This document shows positions 15,995 through 25,229 of a DNA stretch of 64,000 nucleotides, in pieces. Both the position numbers and the translations under genes were made by a program. Origin of the DNA: Enterobacteriaceae bacterium (lineage in GTDB: Bacteria; Pseudomonadota; Gammaproteobacteria; Enterobacterales; Enterobacteriaceae); NCBI GenBank assembly GCA_902363335.1, contig CABIZV010000009.1:62001-126000 (forward strand), written 5' to 3'. Numbering within the stretch: the stretch's first letter is position 1; each line of letters starts with the position of its first letter. The notes below the pieces were generated by a model. It made no database searches, had not been told where the DNA came from, and was given only the letters and a program-made list of their open reading frames with translations.

Positions 15995-16074
15995 CTGTGA
16001 AACAGTCGGTGCCATGACCTCAGCTCCGGTATAATACTGCCGGATGAATACACTCAAACCAACGGAGAAGCGGA

Positions 16075-16954
16075 ATGTCAGGCAGAAAAGGAAAGGGCGG
16101 GAAGTCACCGGTTCCCCATGACGGGCTGTTTAAAACCTTCCTGACCCATACGGATACCGCCCGGGATTTTCTGGCCTTGCATCTGCCCGCAGAGCTGCTG
16201 AAGCTGTGCGACCTGACCACCCTGCAGCTGGAGTCTGGCTCCTTTATTGAGGAAAATCTGCGAACCTATTTTGCCGACGTGCTGTACTCCCTGAAAACCA
16301 CTGATGGAGAGGGATACATTTATACGCTCATTGAGCACCAGAGCAGTCCGGACAGGCATATGGCGTTCAGACTCATGCGGTACTCCATTGCCGCCATGCA
16401 GAAACACCTGGACGGAGCTGTTTGCCAGCCCGGAAACAGCGCGAAAACTGTATACCGGTGATTTTCCCCTCATCGACGTCGGCGCCATCGATGACGATGA
16501 AATCATGAAACACCGCCGGATGGCTCTGCTGGAACTGATGCTCAGGCACGCACAAACCCGCGACCTGGCCGAGCTGACCGAGCATCTGGTCACCCTGCTG
16601 ATTGCGGGTTACACTACCGATGAGCAGCTGGTCACTTTGATGAACTGGATGCTGCAGACGGGAGACACGGCCAGACCCGAGGCATTCCTGCAGGAACTGG
16701 CCCGCCGGTCACCGCAACACGAGGAGATTTTAATGACTATTGCACAACAACTGGAACAGAAGGCCCGCGAAGAAGGGCGTCAGGAAGGACGCATGGAGGG
16801 CATCCAGCTTGGCGAGCTGCGCGGCATCGAGAAAGGTGAGCGCGAAGCGACCCTGAAAATAGCCCGCACGATGCTGCAGAGCGGCATCGACCGCAACACC
16901 GTGATGGCCATGACAGGTCTGACTGAAGAAGACCTGCAGCGCACCACCCACTGA
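16075..16954 (+). pseudogene. rpn: Second rpn-family nuclease gene, inactivated by an internal deletion
   Basis: The frame opens at 16075 behind GGAG (MSGRKGKGGKSPVPHDGLFK), with the catalytic segments DVLYSLK and LIEHQS. It breaks at about 16413 after MQKHLD. A different frame continues as ELFASPETARKLYTGDFPL to the normal C-terminus at 16954. Compared with the intact paralog about 27 residues are missing, including the LPLVIPVLFYTG strand region. The joint lies at a short repeated CTGG, so a replication-slip deletion is likely. The N-terminal 128 residues could still be made but should not fold as a nuclease. Confidence 0.85.
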
Positions 16955-17147
16955 CACTACCGGGTTGCCTGCTGGCGACCCGTTCTTTACTGCTCATCCA
17001 GTGCTGATGGTCACCAGTTTCCAGTGGTCGTCGTTGCTGACGACCACCTAGCAACAGCTTTTCATCAGCGCATTCAGCCCGTCAACCCGGCCGCCAATTC
17101 TGCCGGCACCGGCATCACCTGCGTTCCGTCATAAATCAGAGGGAAAT

Positions 17148-17474
17148 ATGTTTAGTTTTTTTAAGAAAAAAAAACTTCATGAAGAGATTTGTGAGGATGC
17201 TAGAATTGCTTTATCTGATGGGTTGCTAGCCCAAGGTTTTGCAAGAAATAAACTAGAAGCAATGGGGGCTGGGGCCGTCTTTAGTCGTTCTTTGAAAGAA
17301 GCCGTTTCTCACGGCTATAAGTCTTCTGATGCAATCACGGAAGCGAAGAGGATTACGTCTCATCACTTGGCGGCTAGAGGGTTTGATTTTTATTCTGTAG
17401 CCAGTACTGTTGATGCTTTTTGTGTTGCCACAGGGTTTGAGTCGATGTTGGATCTTGCTCGTAAGAAAAGCTAG
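17148..17474 (+). CDS. Hypothetical protein, 108 aa
   Basis: Not recognised. It starts MFSFFKKKKLHEE behind AGAGGGAAAT and is predicted all-helical and soluble. A good start context, protein-like composition and complete frame support a real gene. There are no close neighbours in an operon. The base composition is more AT-rich than the adjacent rpn remnant, which suggests separate origin. Confidence 0.6.
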   Translation: MFSFFKKKKLHEEICEDARIALSDGLLAQGFARNKLEAMGAGAVFSRSLKEAVSHGYKSSDAITEAKRITSHHLAARGFDFYSVASTVDAFCVATGFESMLDLARKKS

Positions 17475-17641
17475 GCAATAGCTGAGGGTTGTCGTACGCG
17501 GTGTAAGCCTGCACCCTTCAGACTTATACCGTTATAATTCTTCCCAGAGGCTTGAGGGACAACCCTACGAAAATGCGAGCGAGTGGAGGTCGACTGGCAG
17601 TGCCTCAGCGACCTCATTCATCAGCAAAAGGACGGAGGTGC

Positions 17642-17815
17642 ATGACAGGGCACAAAGCCCGCCGGCCTTCACCGCTGCAGCGGCGTATGTTGATTGCACT
17701 GGTGGTCACGCGGGATAACCAGTGGAGCGTGGTCGCTCCCGAATATGCCGGACAGAGAGCTAGCCGCCTAGCAGATCTTTTCTCTCATATTTTCGGATCT
17801 ATTGGTTCACGATAG
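17642..17815 (+). CDS. Possible small or truncated protein, 57 aa
   Basis: An ATG behind GGAGGTGC opens a frame beginning MTGHKARRPSPLQRRMLIAL, which looks like the start of a helix-turn-helix-type plasmid protein. The last 25 residues after VVAPEYAGQ look unrelated, so the frame may be a truncated gene fused to other DNA. Low confidence in both the coding status and the family. Confidence 0.3.
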   Translation: MTGHKARRPSPLQRRMLIALVVTRDNQWSVVAPEYAGQRASRLADLFSHIFGSIGSR

Positions 17816-17947
17816 AAATACTCAGCCCCGCTCTCAGACGTCGCCATTATATCAAACCCAATACACAGTGTTTAGCTCCCGTAGAGACTGGGGCATTCAT
17901 TATGAGAACCTGCAGCACCGCTTTCATCGTTATGGAAAATCAGCACA

Positions 17948-19135
17948 ATGCTAACGAAATATCTCTCTCGCCGCACCGTCGCCCTTGCCGTGGCGCTGCT
18001 CATCGTTCTTACCATTGCCTTGTTATTCTTTCTGAGAAGCCCTGATGTGCCGGAATATGTTACGGCCTCCGTGCGCAAAGGCGATATAGAAAATTCCGTA
18101 CTGGCGACCGGCCGTATTGACGCGATTGAACGCGTTAACGTAGGTGCGCAGGTATCAGGTCAGGTGAAATCACTGAAAGTAAAGCTGGGCGACCACGTGA
18201 CCAGAGGGCAGTTGATTGCCGACATTGACGACGTGCCTCAACGTAACGACTTGCGCAACGCCGAAGCCGCGCTCAACGAAGTGAAAGCCGAACTCCAATC
18301 GAAGCAGGCGCTTCTGAAACAGGCTGAGCTGCGTTTCAAACGCCAGCGTCATATGTTAACTGAAGATGCCAGTTCGCGCGAAGATTTTGAGTCTGCGGAG
18401 GCAACGCTTGCCACCACGCGCGCTGATTTACTGTCTCTAAATGCCAAACTGGTTCAGGCGCAGATAGCAGTGGATAAGAAAAAGGTTGATCTTGGCTATA
18501 CGCGAGTTGTAGCACCAATGGATGGTATTGTTATCGCCGTCGTCACTCAGCAGGGACAGACTGTTAACTCAAGCCAGAGTGCTCCGACCATTATCAAGCT
18601 GGCGCGTCTGGACGTCATGACCATTAAAGCGCAGATCTCCGAGGCCGACATCACCCGTATTTCCGCAGGTCAAAAAGCCCGTTTCACTATCTTCTCCGAG
18701 CCGGACAAGCACTATGACGCGACGCTGCGTACCGTTGAGCTGGCACCGGAGTCGGTGATGAAAGACGACTCACTTGCCAGCAGTAGTTCGGCATCAGGCT
18801 CCGGCACCTCAAATGCGTCCGTTTATTACAACGCTCTGCTCGACGTACCTAACCCAGAAAACCGACTCCGTATTGCCATGACGGCGCAGGTTACGCTGCT
18901 TGCTGGCGAAGCCAAGGATACGCTGCTGGTACCCATTCAGGCAGTGCGCAAAACCGAGGGACATAAGCAGCAGGTCCAGGTGCTGGCGACTGACGGCAAG
19001 CTGGAAACCCGGTATGTGAAAACCGGCATCACCAACAGCGTGGATATTCAAATTCTCGAAGGCTTAAAGGTCGGGGAAAATGTCGTGCTGTCGCAACCGG
19101 GTGAGAAAGCGCCAGGAGAAGGATTTGTATTGTGA
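17948..19135 (+). CDS. macA: MacA-like periplasmic adaptor of an ABC-type tripartite pump
   Basis: A 395-residue membrane-fusion protein. A single N-terminal membrane anchor (about 10-30) is followed by the lipoyl half-motif NVGAQVSGQVKSLKVKLGD near 65-83. A helical hairpin spans about 95-190, the second lipoyl half is TRVVAPMDGIVIAVV, and beta-barrel and membrane-proximal domains end in GLKVGENVVLSQPG. It should bridge MacB and the outer-membrane channel. Its stop overlaps the MacB GTG start, so the genes are coupled. Confidence 0.9.
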   Translation: MLTKYLSRRTVALAVALLIVLTIALLFFLRSPDVPEYVTASVRKGDIENSVLATGRIDAIERVNVGAQVSGQVKSLKVKLGDHVTRGQLIADIDDVPQRNDLRNAEAALNEVKAELQSKQALLKQAELRFKRQRHMLTEDASSREDFESAEATLATTRADLLSLNAKLVQAQIAVDKKKVDLGYTRVVAPMDGIVIAVVTQQGQTVNSSQSAPTIIKLARLDVMTIKAQISEADITRISAGQKARFTIFSEPDKHYDATLRTVELAPESVMKDDSLASSSSASGSGTSNASVYYNALLDVPNPENRLRIAMTAQVTLLAGEAKDTLLVPIQAVRKTEGHKQQVQVLATDGKLETRYVKTGITNSVDIQILEGLKVGENVVLSQPGEKAPGEGFVL

Positions 19136-21072
19136 GAAACATCATTGAGCTAAAAGGTATTAGCCGAACTTACGGCAATGGTGGCCAGGCGCTGACCGTC
19201 CTGAAAAACGTCGATTTGACTATCGCGGCCGGAGAAATGGTGGCGATCATCGGTGCCTCAGGTTCGGGCAAATCAACGCTGATGAACATCATGGGCTGCC
19301 TCGACGTACCCGACAGCGGCGATTACTACATCGGCGGGAAAAATGCTGCCCACCTTTCGCCCGATGAGCTGGCCAGAGTGCGCCGAGAACATATCGGCTT
19401 TATCTTCCAGCGCTACCATTTGATGCCTGACCTTAGTGCGCTTGGCAACGTTGAGATCCCGGCAATTTACGCCAACAGCGATCGCGAAAACCGTCGGCTG
19501 CGTGCGACTGCACTGCTTGGCAGACTGGGGCTGGAAGGACGTGAGCACCATAAACCCGGCGAACTTTCAGGCGGCCAGCAGCAGCGCGTCAGTATTGCCC
19601 GATCGCTAATCAACGGCGGAGAGATAATCCTTGCGGACGAGCCTACCGGCGCACTGGACTCGCAGTCCGGGCAAGAAGTGTTAGCCATCCTGAACGAGCT
19701 TAATCAGCGTGGCCATACTGTAGTGATGGTGACCCACGATATGAAGGTCGCCCGGCATGCGAAGCGTATTATCGAGCTACGTGACGGCGAAATTATCGCT
19801 GATAGCGGCAGTCGCGTAACGGCGACAGAAACGCTGCCGCCGTCCAGCAGAATCCGGCAAAGCCGTTGGCAAACGCTGCTCGATCGTACACGTGAATCGC
19901 TGCAAATGGCACTAAAAGCGATGAACGCGCACCGCTTACGCACCACGCTTACCATGACCGGGATAGTTTTCGGTATTGCCGCCGTCGTTACCGTCGTGGC
20001 ATTGGGTGAGGGAGCCAAGCAGAAGACGCTGGAGAATATTAAAGATCTGGGAACCAACGTGGTCAGCATTTATCCCGGGCGAAATTTTTTCGATGACAGC
20101 ATCGAGAACATTCGAACGCTGGTACCTGCGGATGCAGATGCGCTGGCGAAGCAAGGATTTATCGATAGCGTAAGTCCGGAAGTTAGCGCCTCAGACAACA
20201 TTCGTTTTCTCGGTAAAACCGCAACTGTTTCCATCAATGGCGTCGGGCAGGATCATTTTCGTGTAAACGGTATTGAGTTGTTGCAGGGGGCGACCTTCAG
20301 TGACGATCGCAACGCCCTGCAGGAAGTCATTATTGATGAGGACGCCCGCAAGGCGCTTTTCGACGACGCGGGGCTACAGGCGCTGGGGCAAATTGTCTTC
20401 CTTGGTTCAGTACCTGCACGTGTGGTGGGCATCACCAAAAGCAACAATCGGAGCTATGCGCCAAATCGCATTACCGTGTGGATGCCTTACAGCACGGTGA
20501 TGTATCGCATGGTAGGCAAACCAGTTTTGACCAGCATTAGCGTCAGACTTAAGGACAATGTGGATAACGAGGCGGCGGTTAGTGCCATCTCCCAGCTGTT
20601 AACCCAGCGTCACGGCGTAAAAGACTTCCAGCTCTATAACTTCGAACAAATAAGAAAATCTATCGAACGCACCTCAATGACCTTCAGTATTTTGATTCTG
20701 ATGGTCGCCAGTATATCGCTAATGATCGGCAGTATCGGGGTGATGAACATCATGCTGGTCTCTGTGACAGAACGGACGCATGAAATTGGTGTACGCATGG
20801 CGGTAGGCGCGAGACGCAGCGACATCATGCAGCAGTTTATGATTGAGGCCATACTGGTTTGCCTGATTGGTGGCGCGTTAGGCATTGCACTGTCGTATGC
20901 CGCAGGTGCGCTCTTTACCGCCCTGGCGGGGGGAATGTTCACGGCTATATATTCGTGGCAGGCCGCCGCCGCCGCGTTTTTCTGTTCAACCTTAATCGGC
21001 ATGATCTTCGGTTATCTCCCCGCCCGCAAGGCGGCAAGGATGGACCCGGTCGTTTCACTGGTCAGCGAGTAA
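19132..21072 (+). CDS. macB: MacB-like ABC transporter with FtsX-type permease
   Basis: A 646-residue fused ATPase-permease. The N-terminal ATPase has Walker A GASGSGKST (41-49), signature LSGGQQQR (145-152) and Walker B IILADEP (165-171). A first membrane helix near 272-295 is followed by a large periplasmic domain, then three C-terminal helices from about 525 with the family motif ERTHEIGVRMAVGAR. MacB drives extrusion of macrolides, peptides and siderophores from the periplasm. It starts at GTG 19132 with a 4-nt overlap with macA. Natural substrate unknown; the lasso cluster 3 kb away makes a peptide plausible. Confidence 0.93.
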   Translation: MRNIIELKGISRTYGNGGQALTVLKNVDLTIAAGEMVAIIGASGSGKSTLMNIMGCLDVPDSGDYYIGGKNAAHLSPDELARVRREHIGFIFQRYHLMPDLSALGNVEIPAIYANSDRENRRLRATALLGRLGLEGREHHKPGELSGGQQQRVSIARSLINGGEIILADEPTGALDSQSGQEVLAILNELNQRGHTVVMVTHDMKVARHAKRIIELRDGEIIADSGSRVTATETLPPSSRIRQSRWQTLLDRTRESLQMALKAMNAHRLRTTLTMTGIVFGIAAVVTVVALGEGAKQKTLENIKDLGTNVVSIYPGRNFFDDSIENIRTLVPADADALAKQGFIDSVSPEVSASDNIRFLGKTATVSINGVGQDHFRVNGIELLQGATFSDDRNALQEVIIDEDARKALFDDAGLQALGQIVFLGSVPARVVGITKSNNRSYAPNRITVWMPYSTVMYRMVGKPVLTSISVRLKDNVDNEAAVSAISQLLTQRHGVKDFQLYNFEQIRKSIERTSMTFSILILMVASISLMIGSIGVMNIMLVSVTERTHEIGVRMAVGARRSDIMQQFMIEAILVCLIGGALGIALSYAAGALFTALAGGMFTAIYSWQAAAAAFFCSTLIGMIFGYLPARKAARMDPVVSLVSE

Positions 21073-21075
21073 CCT

Positions 21076-22452
21076 ATGAAAATTTTATCGCCTTTGGCTT
21101 TATGCCTTACTACCGCGCTGAGCGCTGGCTGCGCAAACGTGCTGAAAAGCGACTACCGCGCTCCCGAAGTGAGCTATCCCGCCAACTGGAACAAGAACGA
21201 AATTGCCGGAGATCCAACTCCGTTTGACTGGAAAGCGTTTAACGATCCTCATCTCGATAACTGGCTCCGCCAGGTGATGGCAAGTAATAACGACATGGCT
21301 ATAGCCGTGCTGCGGGTGTATAGGGCACGGCTGGACGCGGAAAGAGTAGGTATCACTAATGAGCCTGGATTAAAAGGTTCACTGGGTGTGGACGGAAAAA
21401 ACCAGCTGAATAACTCGTCCGGCTGGGCAAAAAGCAGCTCCTCCAGCCTCAGCACCAGCTATGAACTGGATCTCTGGGGCAAAATTGCCCGTCAGCGCGA
21501 TGCGGCGGAGTGGGCAAGTCATGCCAGCGAAGAGGATTTTCGCTCCTCGCGCCTGACGCTGCTTTCAGAGGCCAGTAATAATTACTGGCGCGTCAGCTTT
21601 GTGAACCAGCAGATTGCTGTCCTCCAGCAGAGTATCGACTATGCAAAAGAGACGCTGCGTCTGGCCAGGACTCGCTATCATGCGGGAGGTGCCTCATCGC
21701 TGGATGTGGTTGACGCGCAACAAAGCCTGCTGGCGCAGGAAAACCGGCTAACCGGGCTACAGCGGGAGCGTTTGCAGGAACTCAATCAGCAGGCGGTCTT
21801 GCTCGGCGCGGCACCGGGCACCCCGGTAGTCGAGCCAACAATGCTGCCAAAAGGAAGCCTGCCGAAGGTAAATGCGAATATTCCTGCCAGCGTGCTGATG
21901 CACCGACCTGACATCAGCGCTAAAGAGTGGCGGGTGCGTGAGGCGCTGGCTACGGTTGATATCAAGCGTACTGAATATTATCCTGCATTCAGCCTGACCG
22001 GCGCTCTCGGTACCAGCAGTACTTCCCTGCTGACGTTCCTGCATAATCCGGTCGGTTCCGTAGGTGCTAATCTGACGCTGCCGTTCCTGGAGTGGCGGCA
22101 GCAAGGTGTCGAGATAAAAATTGCCCGTAACGATTACGAGCAGCGAGTGCTGGAGTTTAAACAGCTACTGTATAAGGCGATGAGCAGCATCGAAGACGAG
22201 CTTTCCCTGCGTAATCAGCTTCTGGCTCAGGAGACAAGGCTTCGGGAGGGACTGGAGCTTGCGCGTAAGTCGGAGCGGTTAAACGAAGTGCGTTACCGGC
22301 AGGGTGCAGCACGTATCTCATTCTGGCTCGATGCTCAGGAAAAGCGGCGCCAGGCCGAACTGCAGCTGGATGAAAACCGCTTTAATCAGTTGCAGAATCT
22401 CGCAAAAATTTATCTCGAGTTTGGCGGGGCGTCTACCTTTCCTTATCCTTAA
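21076..22452 (+). CDS. TolC/NodT-family outer-membrane efflux lipoprotein
   Basis: A 458-residue outer-membrane factor. The signal peptide ends in the lipobox LSAGC with Cys19 as the lipidation site. Two OEP domains follow, with typical motifs such as YELDLWGKIARQRDAA and RPDISAKEWRVREALATV. It should form a trimeric channel for the MacA-MacB pair. It begins 3 nt after macB, so the tripartite system is a complete operon. Chromosomal macAB normally borrows TolC; a dedicated channel is a mark of a self-sufficient transferable pump. Confidence 0.9.
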   Translation: MKILSPLALCLTTALSAGCANVLKSDYRAPEVSYPANWNKNEIAGDPTPFDWKAFNDPHLDNWLRQVMASNNDMAIAVLRVYRARLDAERVGITNEPGLKGSLGVDGKNQLNNSSGWAKSSSSSLSTSYELDLWGKIARQRDAAEWASHASEEDFRSSRLTLLSEASNNYWRVSFVNQQIAVLQQSIDYAKETLRLARTRYHAGGASSLDVVDAQQSLLAQENRLTGLQRERLQELNQQAVLLGAAPGTPVVEPTMLPKGSLPKVNANIPASVLMHRPDISAKEWRVREALATVDIKRTEYYPAFSLTGALGTSSTSLLTFLHNPVGSVGANLTLPFLEWRQQGVEIKIARNDYEQRVLEFKQLLYKAMSSIEDELSLRNQLLAQETRLREGLELARKSERLNEVRYRQGAARISFWLDAQEKRRQAELQLDENRFNQLQNLAKIYLEFGGASTFPYP

Positions 22453-22683
22453 ATCTTGCTAATTTCGAATGGTTCATGTGCTGCTCCGTCACCAAAAGAT
22501 GGTAACACCAGATATTCGCAACAGTACCGTCTGTAGAGTCTCAGACGGCTCTCACCCGTGGAGTGGCAACATATTTTTACGACCATTACACTTTCATCGG
22601 TGAATGAGAACTGGATCTGGATGCCAAGATTGAGGGGCTAACGTTGCCATCAGACAATTTTGGCGGCTTCCCGTTCACAGCCC

Positions 22684-22775
22684 CGTATAGCGCGGGAGTA
22701 CACCCTTTCGCTATAGATAACCCTCTTCAAAAACAGGCTTACCGTACAATAATTTTCGATATCCAAACTGACCCC
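22684..22775. mobile_element. Right-end remnant of the MITE-like element
   Basis: About 92 bp resemble 15755-15847, including CGTATAGCGCGGGAG, the ACAGGCTT hairpin arm and the terminal TCCAAACTGACCCC. The left part of the element is missing. It abuts an IS110-type transposase remnant. Confidence 0.75.
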
Positions 22776-23134
22776 TATTACGTTCCCATGACTTCAGGAG
22801 TGCAGAGCAGGTAGCAGCATTTCTTGGCGTAGCCCCTGTTGAAAAAAGCTCTGGAACCTCTATGAAAGGACGTTCCAGAATGTCTAAAATCGGGCCTCCC
22901 GAAATACGGGCCAAACTGTATCTAGCAGCACTCTGCGGCCTAAGATTCAACATAGTCCTGAAATCCATGTATGAGCGTCTGTGCCTGAATGGTAAGGCCA
23001 AAATAGTAGCAATAGGGGCTTTAATGAGAAAACTGGTCCACTGGTATTTTGGTGTTCTGAAATCCAGGCAAAAATTTGATATCGATTACGTTAATCTGGC
23101 TAGAACTCAATCCTGTATTGCAAGAAAGCCTTAG
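22776..23134 (+). pseudogene. IS110-family transposase, 3' remnant
   Basis: From about 22790 the frame reads RSAEQVAAFLGVAPVEKSSG, continues into MKGRSRMSKIGPPEIRAK and then NGKAKIVAIGALMRKLVHW. This is the transposase_20 domain that ends IS110 transposases. The N-terminal DEDD half is absent. An internal ATG at 22862 would give a 90-residue protein without catalytic function. The fragment was truncated at the junction with the MITE remnant. Confidence 0.8.
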
Positions 23135-23207
23135 CGTCGATAGCCAGGAAGAATCGCTTTACCGTTGATTTAGGTCCCTACGGGGAATAGTTACGGCTCT
23201 TGTTTAA

Positions 23208-23263
23208 GAACGTCCGCCGAGTGCCAGGATCGGACGTTCATATGACCGGGTATTCCCGGTCAT
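23208..23263. repeat. Two adjacent perfect 9-bp hairpins
   Basis: GAACGTCCG/CGGACGTTC (arms 23208-23216 and 23231-23239) is followed after 2 bp by ATGACCGGG/CCCGGTCAT (23242-23250 and 23255-23263). They lie between the IS110 remnant and the end of the isochorismatase-like gene. They may act as a terminator without T-run or as a REP/attC-like palindromic target. Confidence 0.55.
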
Positions 23264-23310
23264 CTTCCCCCAGTACAATACGGTTATTTTGACATCAGAA
23301 ATTCATATTT

Positions 23311-23901
23311 TTATGCCCAGGATTTTGATATTTCAGATGAACTGGTAACAAAAGCATGTTGAGGTAGAATTTTTTCAAGTAAAACCACATTGGTATCATG
23401 ATCTGGATCTGCGCAGCAATCACTCACAACGATAAGGCGGTAATCCAGGTCAAACGCTTGCCCGACGGTAGAAAGGACCACACCACTGGTAGTCACACCG
23501 GTAAGGATCAGGTTTTCGATGCCCTGAGCGCGCAGGATAATCTCAAGTTCAGTAAACGAGAAAGCTCCGACTCTGCGTTTAACAATGACGACCTCATTTT
23601 CTGCCGGAGCAACATCAGGATGAATAGCCGTGCTCTCGTTGTCCGCTATAAAAATTCCATTCTCTTTAATCGAAGAGAAGATAGTGTTGTTTTTGCTGAC
23701 CTCTGGATACCCCTTGCGGAATCCGACACTGATATAAATGACCGGTATGCCTGCCGTGCGCGCAGCGGTTATCAGTGATGCGGTATTGCGGATAACGTTT
23801 CCAGCGCTTTCTTGCCGGAGGAAATTGTTAAGGATGATCGTCTGAAAATCCATAACCAGCAGAGCGCTGTTTTTACTGATGTTACTGAGTTGATTTGACA
23901 T
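23311..23901 (-). CDS. Isochorismatase-family hydrolase-like protein lacking the catalytic cysteine
   Basis: A 196-residue protein with the isochorismatase fold. The catalytic-type Asp18 (LLVMDFQ) and Lys108 (VIVKRRVGAF) are present. The loop that normally reads GxxTxxCV is GVTTSGVV (135-142), so the nucleophilic cysteine position is occupied by valine. This TSGVVLST form recurs in a subfamily, so it may be a native variant with different chemistry. It lies downstream of and co-directional with the MFS pump (40 bp apart), and probably belongs to one operon controlled by the divergent GntR regulator. Confidence 0.8.
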   Translation of the reverse strand: MSNQLSNISKNSALLVMDFQTIILNNFLRQESAGNVIRNTASLITAARTAGIPVIYISVGFRKGYPEVSKNNTIFSSIKENGIFIADNESTAIHPDVAPAENEVVIVKRRVGAFSFTELEIILRAQGIENLILTGVTTSGVVLSTVGQAFDLDYRLIVVSDCCADPDHDTNVVLLEKILPQHAFVTSSSEISKSWA

Positions 23902-23941
23902 AAAATTTCCGAAATTTGCAGATGAAGGATAATGAATTCAG

Positions 23942-25144
23942 TCAGCGCATTGCTGACTGGCGATGTATTTTAAAGTTCCAGGCAGCTCCGGCTAACAGGA
24001 TGCAGCTGGTTGCCAGGAAGACGGCTCGCATACCGATATGCCCGCCGACAAAGCCGCCAATCAGCGGCCCGATGAACTGACCAGCGAACTGCGCTGCGAC
24101 GGAATAGCCAAGAATGCTGCCCACCATGCCTTCTGGTACGCGGTGACGTATCACTGCTGCAATACAAGGCAATAAGCCGCCGAGCGCCAGTCCCATAAGG
24201 AAACGCAGGGCAATCAGTTGCCACCCGGAAGTGACAAATGCCTGGGGGATCAGCAGTAAACCGGCCGCAGTCAGTGCCAGCGTGATAATGCGTAAATGTC
24301 CTATCCTGTCCGCCAGTTTTCCAAGCCATGAGGCGGAAATAATGCTGCCCAGCGCCGCTGCTGCCATCACATATCCCGCCACTTTCGTTATCTGAGAAGC
24401 GTCGCTGACCAGGGTACGCACATAGACCGTGATAATGGGTTCTATCGACATATTGGCCAGCATCAGCAGCAGACCGGTGCTAAGCATGCAGATAATGACA
24501 GTACGGGCAGGCAACCGCGACCAGCTCACTCCCATTTTTGCCACTGCATCCGCAGGCTTATGCACTTCTTCGCGAATGAGAGTGAGGGTCATGATAAAGG
24601 ACAGAAATATCACTGCACCGGCACAGAAAAACGTGGTTCGAATACCGATCAGACCAGGGAGCCATCCTCCGGCAAGTGGACCGACAAGATTGCCAGCCAT
24701 TACACCGGATGAAACAATTCCCAGCGCCCAGGCTGCACGTTCTCTGGGAGCCTGGACTGCGATAAGGATTGTCGCGCCGGATGAGTAACCTCCCGCTAGG
24801 CCAACTAACAACCTTAGTCCGACAAGTTGCCATATATTTGTCACCAGCCCCATAAGCGAAACAGTAACCGCCATGCCAAGGCTGGCTCTCACGAGCATCG
24901 ACTTGCGTCCATATCTGTCACCGAGTTTCCCCCAGACAGGGGCGATCAACCCGGCAGTGATAAACGTTGTGCTGAATGCCACGCCAGACCATTGAACAAC
25001 CGATGCATGCCCATGAACACCAAGCTCTTCGACATACAAAGGCAGAAACGGCAACATCAGGGTCATTGCAAAGACGGTTGAGAACGAGCCAATGAAGCAA
25101 ACAATCAGGTTTCGCTGCCAAAAGCTGTTATAAAATTGGATCAT
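23942..25144 (-). CDS. MFS drug efflux transporter (MdtG-like, DHA1 family)
   Basis: A 400-residue transporter with about 12 transmembrane helices. The family loop motif GKLGDRYGRKSMLVR is between helices 2 and 3, and a second copy GKLADRIGHLRII lies in the second half. It resembles E. coli MdtG (for example QRNLIV near the N-terminus and LPFLPLYVEELGV). The start at 25144 is chosen because AAAGAGCG precedes it; an ATG 13 codons upstream falls within the operator. Expected function is proton-driven export of small molecules, possibly the substrate or product of the downstream hydrolase-like protein. Confidence 0.88.
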   Translation of the reverse strand: MIQFYNSFWQRNLIVCFIGSFSTVFAMTLMLPFLPLYVEELGVHGHASVVQWSGVAFSTTFITAGLIAPVWGKLGDRYGRKSMLVRASLGMAVTVSLMGLVTNIWQLVGLRLLVGLAGGYSSGATILIAVQAPRERAAWALGIVSSGVMAGNLVGPLAGGWLPGLIGIRTTFFCAGAVIFLSFIMTLTLIREEVHKPADAVAKMGVSWSRLPARTVIICMLSTGLLLMLANMSIEPIITVYVRTLVSDASQITKVAGYVMAAAALGSIISASWLGKLADRIGHLRIITLALTAAGLLLIPQAFVTSGWQLIALRFLMGLALGGLLPCIAAVIRHRVPEGMVGSILGYSVAAQFAGQFIGPLIGGFVGGHIGMRAVFLATSCILLAGAAWNFKIHRQSAMR

Positions 25145-25158
25145 AAAAACGCTCTTTA

Positions 25159-25184
25159 TTGGTATACCATATTGGTATACCATA
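25159..25184. promoter_or_regulatory. Twin palindromic operator of the GntR/MFS divergent promoter
   Basis: TTGGTATACCATA occurs twice in direct succession (25159-25171 and 25172-25184). Each contains the perfect palindrome TGGTATACCA, which fits FadR/VanR-type GntR operators. It lies between the divergent MFS and GntR genes. Confidence 0.75.
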
Positions 25185-25229
25185 TCGATTATGCATTATA
25201 CTGTCAATTTGCGGGGGAACATTGCCATC

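Noticed and set aside
20859..21227. Frame overlapping the macB end and channel protein start
   Set aside because: It is a shifted reading of two well-supported genes.
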